Shown: positions 29,572 through 38,313, numbered from the stretch's first letter. The stretch: 40,415 nucleotides of DNA from JBBDYH01 sp040901795 (GCA_040901795.1 JBBDYH010000032.1:1-40415), one strand, 5' to 3'. Numbers and translations are program-made. Notes: a model not told the origin generated them from the letters alone.

Positions 29572-30247
29572 CGGTATTGAAGCTTCGCACCCCGACCTTC
29601 GCGCAACGCGACGCCGCTTTCGGTTTTCTATTCGCGCTCTGTTATTGGCGATCGCATTTGGGGCGCTCGTGATTTCGCATGTTTACACATCGCAGCAGTT
29701 GCAGGAGACGCGTCAGGAAAATCTGCTGTTGCGTCAGGAGCTCGACCGGTTTCAGGTGGAGGATGAGCAGAAGCTGCACGTGGCGGCCCTCACTTCGCCC
29801 GATCGGCTCACCTGGCGTTGGCGATTGTTCGTGCCCGAAGGCCGGCAATTTGTGCTGCGCACCGAGCACAAGAACTTACCCGAGAGTGGCTTGCCTACGC
29901 CACTGGGGTGGGTGGGGGACGATCTACCAGCCGGGGAACTCATCGTAACCGTGATGGCGCACAAAAAGCGGTCCGGAGATTGGTCGATCATCACGATGGC
30001 GCCTCGTCGGCGCAGCACGTTTACCGTTCCCGTCGCTAACTCGCGATGGCTCGACGAAATGGATTACACGTCTCGGCAAGAAGGCCAATCCGGCGTTGTG
30101 TCTTACCAGCCAGGTGAAACTGCAATGCTCCTTCGAGCACGAAAGTCGAAACAATTAGGCGCCGGGCGCGTCACCGTAGACATGCAACCGACTGACGGGT
30201 TAATGGTCTGGATCGAGGAGCGGCCACAAAAAAAGCTCACCGAATAA
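29561..30247 (+). CDS. Membrane-anchored protein of unknown function
   Basis: The 228-residue product begins with an acidic/basic head, then FRFSIRALLLAIAFGALVIS, an N-terminal membrane anchor of the R-F-S-I-R-A-L-L-L-A pattern that recurs in planctomycete surface or secreted proteins. A short coiled coil follows (QQLQETRQENLLLRQELDRF, residues ~45-65). The rest is beta-rich and may be extracytoplasmic. I recognise no domain. The ATG lies in a heptad array, so the first three residues (T-N-D) are encoded by repeat units. The stop TAA sits in the loop of the terminator hairpin at 30234-30259, which serves the minus-strand DUF3467 gene. Confidence 0.6.
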   Translation: MTNDGIEASHPDLRATRRRFRFSIRALLLAIAFGALVISHVYTSQQLQETRQENLLLRQELDRFQVEDEQKLHVAALTSPDRLTWRWRLFVPEGRQFVLRTEHKNLPESGLPTPLGWVGDDLPAGELIVTVMAHKKRSGDWSIITMAPRRRSTFTVPVANSRWLDEMDYTSRQEGQSGVVSYQPGETAMLLRARKSKQLGAGRVTVDMQPTDGLMVWIEERPQKKLTE

Positions 30248-30259
30248 TTTCGGTGAGCT
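30234..30259 (-). terminator. Terminator hairpin with a T-run on the minus strand
   Basis: AGCTCACCGAA (30234-30244) and TTCGGTGAGCT (30249-30259) form an 11-bp stem with loop TAAT. On the minus strand it is followed by a 7-T run (30228-30234 read as A on the plus strand), so it terminates the DUF3467 gene. Its loop holds the stop codon of the plus-strand gene. Confidence 0.85.
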
Positions 30260-30325
30260 TTGTGCGGTATATCAGCGTTAACGAGATGCAGCGTGATCGG
30301 GGAACTTACGTCACCTCCGCTCGCC

Positions 30326-30691
30326 TTATTGTCCACGCCCGACAACGCGCTTGTTGATGTCGATCTCCAGCACGCCGAAGGCTTGCTCGTGACGATGGAT
30401 GGTCAACTGCAACGCGTGCAGCATCCGCTTCGCCGTGTAGTAGTTGGTGACAATTCGCTGCGAAACGACGACCGGCGCCGTCGGCACGCCCATCGGCTGC
30501 GGGTTGAGGGCGAAATCGACGATCAACTCTTCGGGGGTCCCCGTCACGCGGCAGAAGTTCGCATACGCCGAGATGCAACGAGAATCGTCCACCTCAATTC
30601 GCTGCTGCTGTGGGCGCTGTTGCTGCTGTGCGCCGCCTTGAGTTTCCTGTTCCCCCATCGGGGTCATCGGTTCGGATGTAGGGTTCGACAC
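30326..30691 (-). CDS. DUF3467 family protein
   Basis: The 121-residue product has a Gln-rich N-terminal tail (residues ~13-30) followed by the compact DUF3467 domain: IEVDDSRCISAYANFCRVTG, TPEELIVDFALNPQPMGVPT and VVVSQRIVTNYYTAKRMLHA. DUF3467 is a small domain of unknown function; the pattern of alternating strands suggests a dimer or adaptor. It is cytosolic by sequence. It ends at the strong terminator (30234-30259). The Gln-rich tail varies between genomes. It is encoded opposite to the membrane-anchored protein and has no obvious partner gene. Confidence 0.8.
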   Translation of the reverse strand: MSNPTSEPMTPMGEQETQGGAQQQQRPQQQRIEVDDSRCISAYANFCRVTGTPEELIVDFALNPQPMGVPTAPVVVSQRIVTNYYTAKRMLHALQLTIHRHEQAFGVLEIDINKRVVGRGQ

Positions 30692-30741
30692 GATTAAATG
30701 CTCCTATGCTAAGCCTGCCAACAATTCAACCACAAAACATC

Positions 30742-30825
30742 TAGCTTACGCCACGGCCTGCCGGCCGTATAGCCTAACCGTTAAAAACGGCTCGCCAGGC
30801 AGGCTTTCAAGTGTAGCTTACGCTA
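30742..30825. repeat. Palindrome-containing repeat that includes the TPR gene's stop codon
   Basis: TAGCTTACGC recurs at 30742 and 30815; the second copy is part of GTAGC-TTAC-GCTAC. The stop codon of the 1443-aa TPR gene (minus strand, 30823-30825) lies in this palindrome. A hairpin GGCCTG-CCGG-type segment lies between. Confidence 0.6.
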
Positions 30826-33800
30826 CTGCATGTCCAACTCCCGGGCCAACTGCTCGTAGCGGGTCCATTCCACCTCGTACAGGTCTTCCCGCTTGAGCTC
30901 CATATCCTGCGCCTTTTTCAGCGAGCTGCGAGCGCCTGCCTGGTCGCCCGTCGCGTTTTGGGCCAATGCCAGGTGTACCCATTTCATCGCCGAAGGATCG
31001 AGTACCGCCTCCTTAAAATCGGCCAGGGCCACTTGTGGCTTTCCGGCCGCCAAATAGACCACGCCGCGCGTGTCGAGCAGATCCGAGTTGGGCCCGTACA
31101 CATCCATCGCGCTCTCTATCAACTCAACGGCTTCGTCCGTATTCTTATTCTGCGCGCTGAGAATGAAGGCCAGGTTGTTGGCCAGGCCCGCGCGCAGCAC
31201 GGGATCGAGGTTGTTCCTCTGAAGCAGTTTTCGATAGCCCTGTTCGGCCTTGTCGAGCTCGCCGCGTATTTCCCAGATATCCCCCAGCAACATTTCCAGT
31301 GCTGGATTATCCGGCTGGGGTTGCAGCGCGGCCTGATACCAGCGGCCGAGGTGCTGGAAGTGATTCTCTCGCGCATCCGCTTTGCGAGCACGCAGGATCT
31401 GCATGCCAAACACGAGTGCGGCCTGGGGCGACGAATGCTTGACGGACGCCTCCAGAATTGAAAACGCTTCGTCCAAGTCCCCGTACAGACCCACACACTT
31501 GGCCAGCAGGATCAACCGCGTGGGGTCGACTTCGGCATACGCCCGCCAGTATTTCTCCGCGTCCGCGTAGAGGTGGAGTTTCTGCAACAGTGCGGCCGCC
31601 GTCTCAATTTGCTTGAGTCTGGCTTGCGGCCAGGGCTTGGGGCCAAACGGGCCGATCCAACGCTTGATTAAGGCAACCGCTTCCTGTGGCCTGTTCTGCC
31701 GCACTCGCAACGTCACTCGGATCGGCAGCGAAGTATTGTCCTTACGAGTCCGGTCATAGAGATTGAGCCAGTTTTCCACATCGCCGTATTCGCCATTCCG
31801 CAACAACATCTCGGCATAGGCCAGATAGTGCAACGGTTGCGGATCGCGGGCGCCCAGCACACCCAGCATGATCTGTTTCGTCTTTTGCCACTCGCCGACG
31901 CGCTCGTAGAGCCGCGCCAGGTTCACCAGCTCGTTGGTTTGCAGCGGCTGGCGGCTTTGCAGTTCTTCGAACAGCGCCAGAGCGGTGCGTAAGTTGGAGG
32001 GCTCTGAACGGTTCGTCAACAGCGAGATGCGGAGCAACAGATCGGCCGGCGTCGGCTCGCCGCCTTGCTTGCGGACGTCAGCTTCGCTCGCCAACAACAG
32101 CGCCTCCGCTTGTTTGAAGCGATGCCAGGTACCTTCGCTGGCCAGCGCCACTGCCCGTCCGCGCCGCGACCAGGAAACGATCTCTTTGTCGGCCGGCGTT
32201 TGAGCGGCGGCGCCTTCACGGTCGATCACATCGAGATACTTGACGGCCTCCTTGTGCTTGTTGCTGCGGAGGTAGAAGCTGGCGATCGCTTGATTGGCGG
32301 CCAGTTCCCGCGGCTTGGCGGCGACCAATTTCAAATAGCTTGCTTCGGCGCGCTTGGAATCGCGAAGTGCTTCGTAACATTGGGCCGACACCAGGTCCCG
32401 CTGATCCGCCGGCACGCGTAGCTCGGCGCTGGAAATCGCGGCTTGTGCTTCGCTCAGTTTGTTCTGTGTCACGAGCGTGCTGACCAGCATGACCCAAGCC
32501 TGGCTCGAGCTGCTATCCACTTGCACGGCCTGCTGCAGGGCGGCCTCGGCTTTCGGCAGGTCGTTCATGCGACGACGAGCATCGGCGTGCCGAAGCAACT
32601 CGTCAACCGCAGTGTCGCCCGTCGGCGCCATGGCGTCGAGTAACTTGCGCGCCTCGTCAAACCGCTTGCCTTGAATCATGATCGCGACCTGCGACCACTG
32701 CGTTCCTTCAATGCTCGTTCCCTTGAGCTGCTGATGAATCTGTTCCGCCTCCTCGTGGAGCCCCTCAGCCACCAGCAGGTCGTAAAGCTGGCGCAGGCGA
32801 CGCGTATCGACGGGGCCCTTCCGCGCGGCGATCTGCAACTGCTCGCGCATGCCGTCGGCGTTGTTCTCCAGCCCATAGATATCGGCCAGCCACTTGTGCG
32901 CCTCGTTCCAGGCGGCGTACTTCTCGACGACTCCTTCCAGCAGCTTGCGCGCCTCGCGGAGTTGGGCTCTCTCTTCGTTGGTTAGCTTGAACGTCTTCAG
33001 TTCCGGATCGGCTTCGACCTTGGCTCGTTGCGAAACCGTCACGCTGGTGATTCTTGCCACCGCGTCGAACACCGGGGGATAGGCGCTGTCGGCGGGCGCA
33101 ATGCCACGGATTTCCGCCGCCATTTGCCGCATGGTTTGAATGTCGCCGTCCTCGCGCGCCATATCGAACGAAACATGGCGGCTAATGAGGTCGTCCTTCC
33201 ATTGCCCCCTCATCACGCCGAGCAGCCGCTTAGCGCTTTCGCGGTCATTCCGCTGACGATGCTCCTGCACCAGTCCCTGAAGCATTCGGAACCGATCGTT
33301 CGGACTAAGTTGTTCCATCCCTTTTTCCAGCGTCAACAATCCGGCCTTGCCTGGATCCCCCTCAATCTTCGAATAGATCGAAGCCCGCGTTAGTCGCAAG
33401 ACCACACCGCCCTGCAGCTCCGCGGGCGCTTTATCGGCCAGCTTCAGAGCTTTGTCGGGACCGCCGTCCTGCAGCTCTAAATTCAGCCGGGCCATCCAGA
33501 GCAGCTCGTTCTGAGGATGCTGCTCGAGCGCCTCCGAATACAGTTTGCGCGCGGCGGAGAAGTCCTGCTTGTTGATTAGCAACTCCCCCTGAAGCGCGAG
33601 GTACGAAATCGGATCCAGCTTTTCGGCCTGGTTGAGCTCGGCAATCAACGCCTCGACCTTGGACCAGTCTTGCTGGTCCTTGGGAAGCCGAAGTTGATCC
33701 CAAGCCCGCAGTTGCAGCAGCGGCCGCCAAACGTGCTTGATTTCCAGGGTTCTTTCGGCCAGCTTCTCGGCGATGTATTCGTACTGTTTGAGCGCTTCGG

Positions 33801-35154
33801 CATGGCGGCCGGTGACAACCAACACCTGAGCCCGGCCCAGGTCGGCGTCAGTCAATCCGTCACTCCTGTTCGTAATGCTGTTAAACGTGTCGAGCGCCGT
33901 TTTCAGGTCACCAGTGGCCTGGTTGCATTTACCGATCAAGGTCTCGATATGAACCGCCAACGGAGTGTTGGGCAGGACCTTGCTTTTGGCCTGGTTGAGC
34001 TTGACGATAGCTTGCGACCACTTTTGCTCGCGCATCAGGAACTGCGCCTCGAACAAATCATATGTAGATTCACTCAGTCCCGATTCCTTGAGCTTGGCGT
34101 AGACGGTCTTGGCCTCCTTGAGATCGCCCTTTTCAAGCTGCGCTTCGACGAGGGATCGCAGCAGAACTTCGCTTTCCGGCAGGCGTTGCAGACCTTGTTG
34201 CAGGATCTGCACCGACTTTTCAAAATTCCGCTGGCGCATCTCAATCAGCGCCATCGCCCGATAGAGCAGCTCCTCTTCGGGATGTTCTTCCAGAGCGGCT
34301 TGAACCAGCGCCTGGGCTTCCGCCAGCTTCTTGTCTTCGATGGCTTGTTCGGCCATCGGCAGCACGACATCCGGCGCACCCGGATCGAGCTGATAGGCCA
34401 GGTCCAGCGATTGCTTGGCGCGTTCGGGCTGGTGGTTGCGCTTCCAGTAGCCGTGTGCCAGCAAGTGTGCTTTCGTGGATTCGGCGTTGACCGCCACCAT
34501 CTGTTCGATCACCAGGTCGGCTTGCGCCTCGCTACCCGCCTTGCGCTCGCGAGAGAGGTCGGCCAGGATGGCATAGGCTTCGACATTGTCGCGGCCGGGC
34601 GCCTGCTCGTTGAACGTCTTCTGAATGGGATCGTAGCCAATCAATTGCCGGCAGATCTTCGCGGATTCGTCGTAGGCCCCGGTGACCGCAAAACATTTGG
34701 CCGCAATCAGCTCCAGATTCGGATCCAACTTATTCGGATCCCGCAGCAGCTTCACATGGTCGATGGCGCTGGTGATCCAGCCATGCTTAACGTAGTAGTC
34801 GAGCAGTTTGCGCCGCCGTATTGCATCGGTCGCGTCCAGGCGAACAGCGCGCTCCATCTCACCAAAGGCCCGAAGTATTGTTTTACGTGTCGCGCCGGGC
34901 AGTTCAGCCGCGTCATAAGCGATATCGGCCAGCATTTTACTGCCGCGCAAATCCTCATTCCGCAAATTCAAATACCGCATCCCAAACTGGTACGCCTCGT
35001 CGAATTCGCCCTTCTCGTACAACGCCTGCGCCTGTTCCAAAACGCCCTCCGCGTTGCGGTCGACCTGGAACGCGTGCAAAAAATGCACGCCCACGCCCAA
35101 CACCAGGATTCCGATCGCCAGAGAAAGGGCCAGCTTGATATTGAGTCGCTTCAT
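30823..35154 (-). CDS. Giant membrane-anchored tetratricopeptide-repeat protein
   Basis: The ~1443-residue product starts MKRLNIKLALSLAIGILVLG, a single N-terminal membrane anchor, and is then almost wholly helical repeats of the TPR type (for example ALYEKGEFDEAYQFGMRYLN, AALEEHPEEELLYRAMALIE, LLEGVVEKYAAWNEAHKWLA, LLQRNNLDPVLRAGLANNLA), by eye more than 20 copies. The extracytoplasmic bulk should form a long superhelix that binds many partners. It resembles TPR proteins that accompany exopolysaccharide/PEP-CTERM loci. It diverges from the Wza-like gene, with a likely shared promoter region at 35378-35405. The start at 35154 is chosen over 35175 because the extra residues (MSFRRPN) are not part of the anchor. 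The stop codon lies in a repeat. Confidence 0.85.
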   Translation of the reverse strand: MKRLNIKLALSLAIGILVLGVGVHFLHAFQVDRNAEGVLEQAQALYEKGEFDEAYQFGMRYLNLRNEDLRGSKMLADIAYDAAELPGATRKTILRAFGEMERAVRLDATDAIRRRKLLDYYVKHGWITSAIDHVKLLRDPNKLDPNLELIAAKCFAVTGAYDESAKICRQLIGYDPIQKTFNEQAPGRDNVEAYAILADLSRERKAGSEAQADLVIEQMVAVNAESTKAHLLAHGYWKRNHQPERAKQSLDLAYQLDPGAPDVVLPMAEQAIEDKKLAEAQALVQAALEEHPEEELLYRAMALIEMRQRNFEKSVQILQQGLQRLPESEVLLRSLVEAQLEKGDLKEAKTVYAKLKESGLSESTYDLFEAQFLMREQKWSQAIVKLNQAKSKVLPNTPLAVHIETLIGKCNQATGDLKTALDTFNSITNRSDGLTDADLGRAQVLVVTGRHAEALKQYEYIAEKLAERTLEIKHVWRPLLQLRAWDQLRLPKDQQDWSKVEALIAELNQAEKLDPISYLALQGELLINKQDFSAARKLYSEALEQHPQNELLWMARLNLELQDGGPDKALKLADKAPAELQGGVVLRLTRASIYSKIEGDPGKAGLLTLEKGMEQLSPNDRFRMLQGLVQEHRQRNDRESAKRLLGVMRGQWKDDLISRHVSFDMAREDGDIQTMRQMAAEIRGIAPADSAYPPVFDAVARITSVTVSQRAKVEADPELKTFKLTNEERAQLREARKLLEGVVEKYAAWNEAHKWLADIYGLENNADGMREQLQIAARKGPVDTRRLRQLYDLLVAEGLHEEAEQIHQQLKGTSIEGTQWSQVAIMIQGKRFDEARKLLDAMAPTGDTAVDELLRHADARRRMNDLPKAEAALQQAVQVDSSSSQAWVMLVSTLVTQNKLSEAQAAISSAELRVPADQRDLVSAQCYEALRDSKRAEASYLKLVAAKPRELAANQAIASFYLRSNKHKEAVKYLDVIDREGAAAQTPADKEIVSWSRRGRAVALASEGTWHRFKQAEALLLASEADVRKQGGEPTPADLLLRISLLTNRSEPSNLRTALALFEELQSRQPLQTNELVNLARLYERVGEWQKTKQIMLGVLGARDPQPLHYLAYAEMLLRNGEYGDVENWLNLYDRTRKDNTSLPIRVTLRVRQNRPQEAVALIKRWIGPFGPKPWPQARLKQIETAAALLQKLHLYADAEKYWRAYAEVDPTRLILLAKCVGLYGDLDEAFSILEASVKHSSPQAALVFGMQILRARKADARENHFQHLGRWYQAALQPQPDNPALEMLLGDIWEIRGELDKAEQGYRKLLQRNNLDPVLRAGLANNLAFILSAQNKNTDEAVELIESAMDVYGPNSDLLDTRGVVYLAAGKPQVALADFKEAVLDPSAMKWVHLALAQNATGDQAGARSSLKKAQDMELKREDLYEVEWTRYEQLARELDMQ

Positions 35155-35682
35155 GTTCGGACGCCTGAATGACAAACCTTGCTGCGAAAACCTACGCTGC
35201 GCCTGAGAACGGATTCGGTGGAATCACCGCACAAGACGCGACCATGCGAACGAGAAAGGAATCCTGCAGGTCAGGCGTCGTGCCCGGCTAGTTTCAGCCG
35301 GCCCCTTGCCGACCACCACGGGAAGAGTGAGCGGGCGCCGGCAGCCGAAGGAGCCGAGCCGCATCTACATTAGGTCCATTCTATTTGACGCCGCCAAAGC
35401 GTCAACGAGTGCGCCCAAAGTCGCTATGAATGTCAAAATAGGTAATCTACGAAGCAAAGATCGGATTGCTCGAAAATAACGATTGAAACGACTTAACCCA
35501 TGACGATGAGTTTGACGATGAAGAAAGCGAAGCAGAATGCCGTCATCCCCGTCACGCGCGGCGAGTCGCTCGCTCAAAGGGCTCGTCGCAGGCCGAGACT
35601 CGCATGGCCATGAGTCTCCCGTTGCGCCATGGCGGTTCGCGGCGGATCCCCCATGACAAGCCCCGAATGCGGTCGCCAGGCT
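35155..35682. other. Divergent promoter and leader region
   Basis: This ~528-nt gap separates the TPR and Wza-like genes. It contains the promoter with inverted repeat at 35378-35405, a CCGGCT-GAAACT-AGCCGG hairpin (near 35286-35304, minus) and a long TPR leader of about 220 nt. A short frame near 35500-35614 (MTMSLTMKKAKQNAVIPVTR) is not convincing. Confidence 0.5.
35378..35405 (-). promoter_or_regulatory. Promoter with overlapping inverted repeat
   Basis: On the minus strand TTGACG (35405-35400), 16-nt gap, TAGAAT (35383-35378). The perfect inverted repeat TTGACGC-N7-GCGTCAA (35385-35405) covers the -35 and spacer, as an operator would. Transcription toward the TPR gene would start near 35371. 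Confidence 0.45.
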
Positions 35683-36768
35683 ATGTTCCATCGCCAATCA
35701 ACCTGTTGCACGGCAGCCGCGATCGCGCTCTTGGCGTTGACCATAGCAGTGCCGGGTTGTGCAAACCGCGCGATCGAACATCGGCCGCCGGCCGAAACCG
35801 CCTTCGTCCCCGGCTATCCGCCGGACAAGGTGCCGGTTGGCCGAGAGCTGGACAAAGTTTCTCTTCCGCCATATACGATCGAGCCGCCTGACGTTTTGAC
35901 GATCACAGCGACTCGCGTGGTGCCGAAGGCCCCCTACCGTATTCGCCCGCTCGATGTCCTGCAAATCGACGTCGAAGGCGAGCAGCCGGAGCAGCGGATC
36001 GACTATGAGCTGTTCGTAGTGGACCCAGGGGGCTACGTAAACCTGGGGGCTGGCTATGGCAAAGTCAAAGTGCGGGATCTTTCGCTCGACGAGGCGCGTG
36101 ACGCCGTCGAGTCCCATCTCCGTCGGACGCTGGCCAACCCTCAAGTTTCGTTGACGCTGTCTGAGTCGTCCGGCGTCCAGCAGATCACCGGCTTGCATAA
36201 CGTCGGCCTCGACGGTTACGTCAGCCTGGGAACGTATGGCCAGGTGTACGTGACGGGATTGACGGTCGCCGAGGCCAAGGTGGCAATCGAAGAACACCTC
36301 GGCGCGTACCTGGAAGACCCCCAAGTGGCGGTGGACGTGTACACCTATGGCAGCAAAGTCTATTACGTCATTACCGAAGGAGGAGGGTTTGGCGACAATA
36401 TCGCCCGCTTCCCGGTGACCGGCAACGAAACGGTGCTCGACGCGCTGACGCAGGTAAACGGCTTGTCGCGTTTCTCGAGCAAGCGGATCTGGATCGCGCG
36501 CCCTTCGCCCGGCGACGAAGGTTGCGTTCAAGTATTGCCGGTCAAAATCGACGACATCATGGCTGGCGCCGGCATCGCCACCAATTATCAGATCTTGCCG
36601 GGCGACCGCGTGTTCATCCAGGAAGACCATCTGATCCGCGCGGATTCGGTGGTGGCCAAGCTGACGGCGCCATTCGAGCGGGTACTGGGCTTTGCTTTGC
36701 TGGGTGCGAACACCGTGCAGCTCAATCAGCGATTCCCGCAAGGTGTGACGCCTAACTTCGGATTCTAG
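35683..36768 (+). CDS. Polysaccharide export lipoprotein (Wza type)
   Basis: The ~361-residue product has a lipoprotein signal with lipobox A-V-P-G-C, about residue 26 from the start at 35683. It contains Poly_export/SLBB-like segments: IEPPDVLTITA and IRPLDVLQIDVEGEQPEQRI, then VDPGGYVNLGAGYGKVKVRD, LSLDEARDAVESHLRRTLAN, PQVSLTLSESSGVQQITG and a second YVSLGTYGQVYVTGLTVAEA. The Wza-like protein forms an outer-membrane channel for exopolysaccharide. Two P-P/P-L-D-V-L-x-I motifs, 20 residues apart, suggest a duplicated beginning of the Poly_export domain. Candidate starts are 35629, 35653 and 35683; the last gives the best signal peptide. No polymerase, flippase or glycosyltransferase gene lies in the window. 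Confidence 0.85.
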   Translation: MFHRQSTCCTAAAIALLALTIAVPGCANRAIEHRPPAETAFVPGYPPDKVPVGRELDKVSLPPYTIEPPDVLTITATRVVPKAPYRIRPLDVLQIDVEGEQPEQRIDYELFVVDPGGYVNLGAGYGKVKVRDLSLDEARDAVESHLRRTLANPQVSLTLSESSGVQQITGLHNVGLDGYVSLGTYGQVYVTGLTVAEAKVAIEEHLGAYLEDPQVAVDVYTYGSKVYYVITEGGGFGDNIARFPVTGNETVLDALTQVNGLSRFSSKRIWIARPSPGDEGCVQVLPVKIDDIMAGAGIATNYQILPGDRVFIQEDHLIRADSVVAKLTAPFERVLGFALLGANTVQLNQRFPQGVTPNFGF

Positions 36769-36773
36769 ACGCA

Positions 36774-36900
36774 TAGGGTGGGCTCTGCCCACCAATTACT
36801 TACTGTCAGGCCCATTGAGACGCGTAGGGTGGGACAAGGCCGCTGCGGCCGCCGGCCCACCATCGCGAACCGTTCCCTATTGTTAGGCCCATTGAGACGG
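36774..36900 (+). repeat. Two tandem copies of a TAGGGTGGG element
   Basis: TAGGGTGGG begins at 36774 and 36825; both units end in AGGCCCATTGAGACG (36808-36822 and 36885-36899). The second unit contains a longer CGGCCGC-rich hairpin instead of the short TCT hairpin of the first. It fills the 141-nt gap between the Wza-like and proline-rich genes. Confidence 0.85.
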
Positions 36901-36909
36901 AAAGCCGTT

Positions 36910-38313
36910 ATGTTGAACAGAAAAGTGCTCGGAACCGGCTTGTGTGTCGCCGCGTTGGGCTGGAGCGCCGCGCGTCTATATGGCGAAGTGATGTTTGTGC
37001 CCGATCCCTCTGTTCAGTGCGCCGACGGCGATTGCGTGCCGCGCCGCATGACGAACGGCTACTTTCAAACGAAGTGGCGTAAGTGGCCGGTCGAGCGGCC
37101 ATCGCGCGCACAGGCGGGCGTGCAGCCGGGCATCGCGGCCCCCCCCGTCGATCTGCCCGCGCCAGGTGAAGAGACGCGGCTTCCTGAAGGCGCCATCGTT
37201 GCGCCTCGCCCCCAAGAAGGCCAAGGCGCCGCGCCTGACACTGACACCGCCCCGCGGCCGGACCCCACCGCGCCGCCGCTTGATCGTGGTGCGCCGGGAG
37301 CGGAACCGCGGCCAGATTTGCCGCCGGCACTGCGTAACCAGATACCGCCGCCATCGTTCGATGATCAGGGATCGCGATTGCCTCCCGATCATAGATCGCC
37401 GCGTCGCATTCCGGCCATGGCCTCGCGCGGACGAAGTCGCCCGGCAACAATGGTCGAAGCACTGCGCGACGAAGCCACCTGGGCGCCGGTCGATCAAGCG
37501 CATCGAGCTCCGGAGTCGCGGATTCCCGGCATTCTGCCGAGCGATGACGCAGGAAACGCCGAACCGCTGCCTAAGCCGCCGGTCGAAGCCGCGCCACGCC
37601 AGCCGGTCCCAAACCTGCACAATAAAACCGCCACGCGTGCGGGCTTCAGCCGCGACGCCTTCGCCTACAGCGATCAACGAGCAGACTGGATTGAGCAAGC
37701 CGCCAACGGCGGGAACCGTCAGCGTGGGAGCGTGCCGGGCGACCGCTACGAACATGGCGAGGAATCGCCCACCGCGGATTCCTCGGATCAATCGCGCGAT
37801 GACGTATACTCAGCTCCATCCCACGTCGCGCCAACCAGCACTCGCTTAGGCGCAAGACTCTCTGCGCTTCGCCAGTCCAGCCTTGAGTCCGACGACGCGG
37901 CCGAGTGGCCCGAACTGGATCAACGGGAGACACCGGTCGATGAGTCCAACTTGGATGCAACGCAAGCACTGGCGTCACGATCGTCGCTACGGCTGTCTCC
38001 TGCCGGCCTCAACACTCCGGCTGTTGTGGGCACACGACAAGAGTCCGCAGGAGTGCGCCGCACACCGGCGGTCGCCGATTTGACCATCAGTACGCGGGAC
38101 TCATCGGCCGTGTTGGCGGTCCGCACAGTCGGCGACGATGGTTGGGGCCGAAGCGCGCCGACCGGCAACCCGCTTCGCGGTGGCTCGAAAATCACCCGAG
38201 TCGTCTTCGAAACCGCCGAAGCCAATGAATTCACCGACAAAGCCGCCGCCTCGGACTCCGCCCTCGAAGCCTCGACCTCAAACTTCGCCGTTCCCGCCAA
38301 CCCGCTGCGCTAA
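36910..38313 (+). CDS. Proline-rich secreted protein
   Basis: The 467-residue product has a signal peptide (LNRKVLGTGLCVAALGWSA, cleavage near residue 25) and a segment CADGDCVPRRMTNGYFQTKW followed by R-K-W-P, a motif (G-Y-F-x-T-x-W-R-x-W-P) I know from secreted planctomycete proteins. The rest is low in complexity and rich in Pro, Asp, Arg and Ala, so mostly disordered. It follows the Wza-like gene on the same strand after the TAGGGTGGG element and may be cotranscribed with it. No enzyme domain is seen. A wall, matrix or adhesion role is possible but not supported by a domain. The start is fixed by the signal peptide. Confidence 0.65.
   Translation: MLNRKVLGTGLCVAALGWSAARLYGEVMFVPDPSVQCADGDCVPRRMTNGYFQTKWRKWPVERPSRAQAGVQPGIAAPPVDLPAPGEETRLPEGAIVAPRPQEGQGAAPDTDTAPRPDPTAPPLDRGAPGAEPRPDLPPALRNQIPPPSFDDQGSRLPPDHRSPRRIPAMASRGRSRPATMVEALRDEATWAPVDQAHRAPESRIPGILPSDDAGNAEPLPKPPVEAAPRQPVPNLHNKTATRAGFSRDAFAYSDQRADWIEQAANGGNRQRGSVPGDRYEHGEESPTADSSDQSRDDVYSAPSHVAPTSTRLGARLSALRQSSLESDDAAEWPELDQRETPVDESNLDATQALASRSSLRLSPAGLNTPAVVGTRQESAGVRRTPAVADLTISTRDSSAVLAVRTVGDDGWGRSAPTGNPLRGGSKITRVVFETAEANEFTDKAAASDSALEASTSNFAVPANPLR

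Noticed and set aside
33670..35172. 500-codon open frame on the plus strand
   Set aside because: It lies antisense to the TPR gene, has no recognisable motifs and is a by-product of the GC-rich codons of that gene.
35500..35614. Short basic reading frame starting MTMSLTMKKAKQNAVIP
   Set aside because: About 38 codons, low complexity at the start, no Shine-Dalgarno sequence and no family resemblance.
35176..35680. Cyclic-di-GMP riboswitch in the leader between the TPR and Wza-like genes
   Set aside because: The GEMM core sequence was not found on either strand; only short hairpins are present.
35365..35697. 110-codon minus-strand frame upstream of the TPR gene
   Set aside because: It begins inside the opposite Wza-like gene, crosses the promoter region and has no motif.
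35698..36795. 365-codon open frame opposite the Wza-like gene
   Set aside because: Antisense shadow of a conserved export lipoprotein; no signal peptide or motif.
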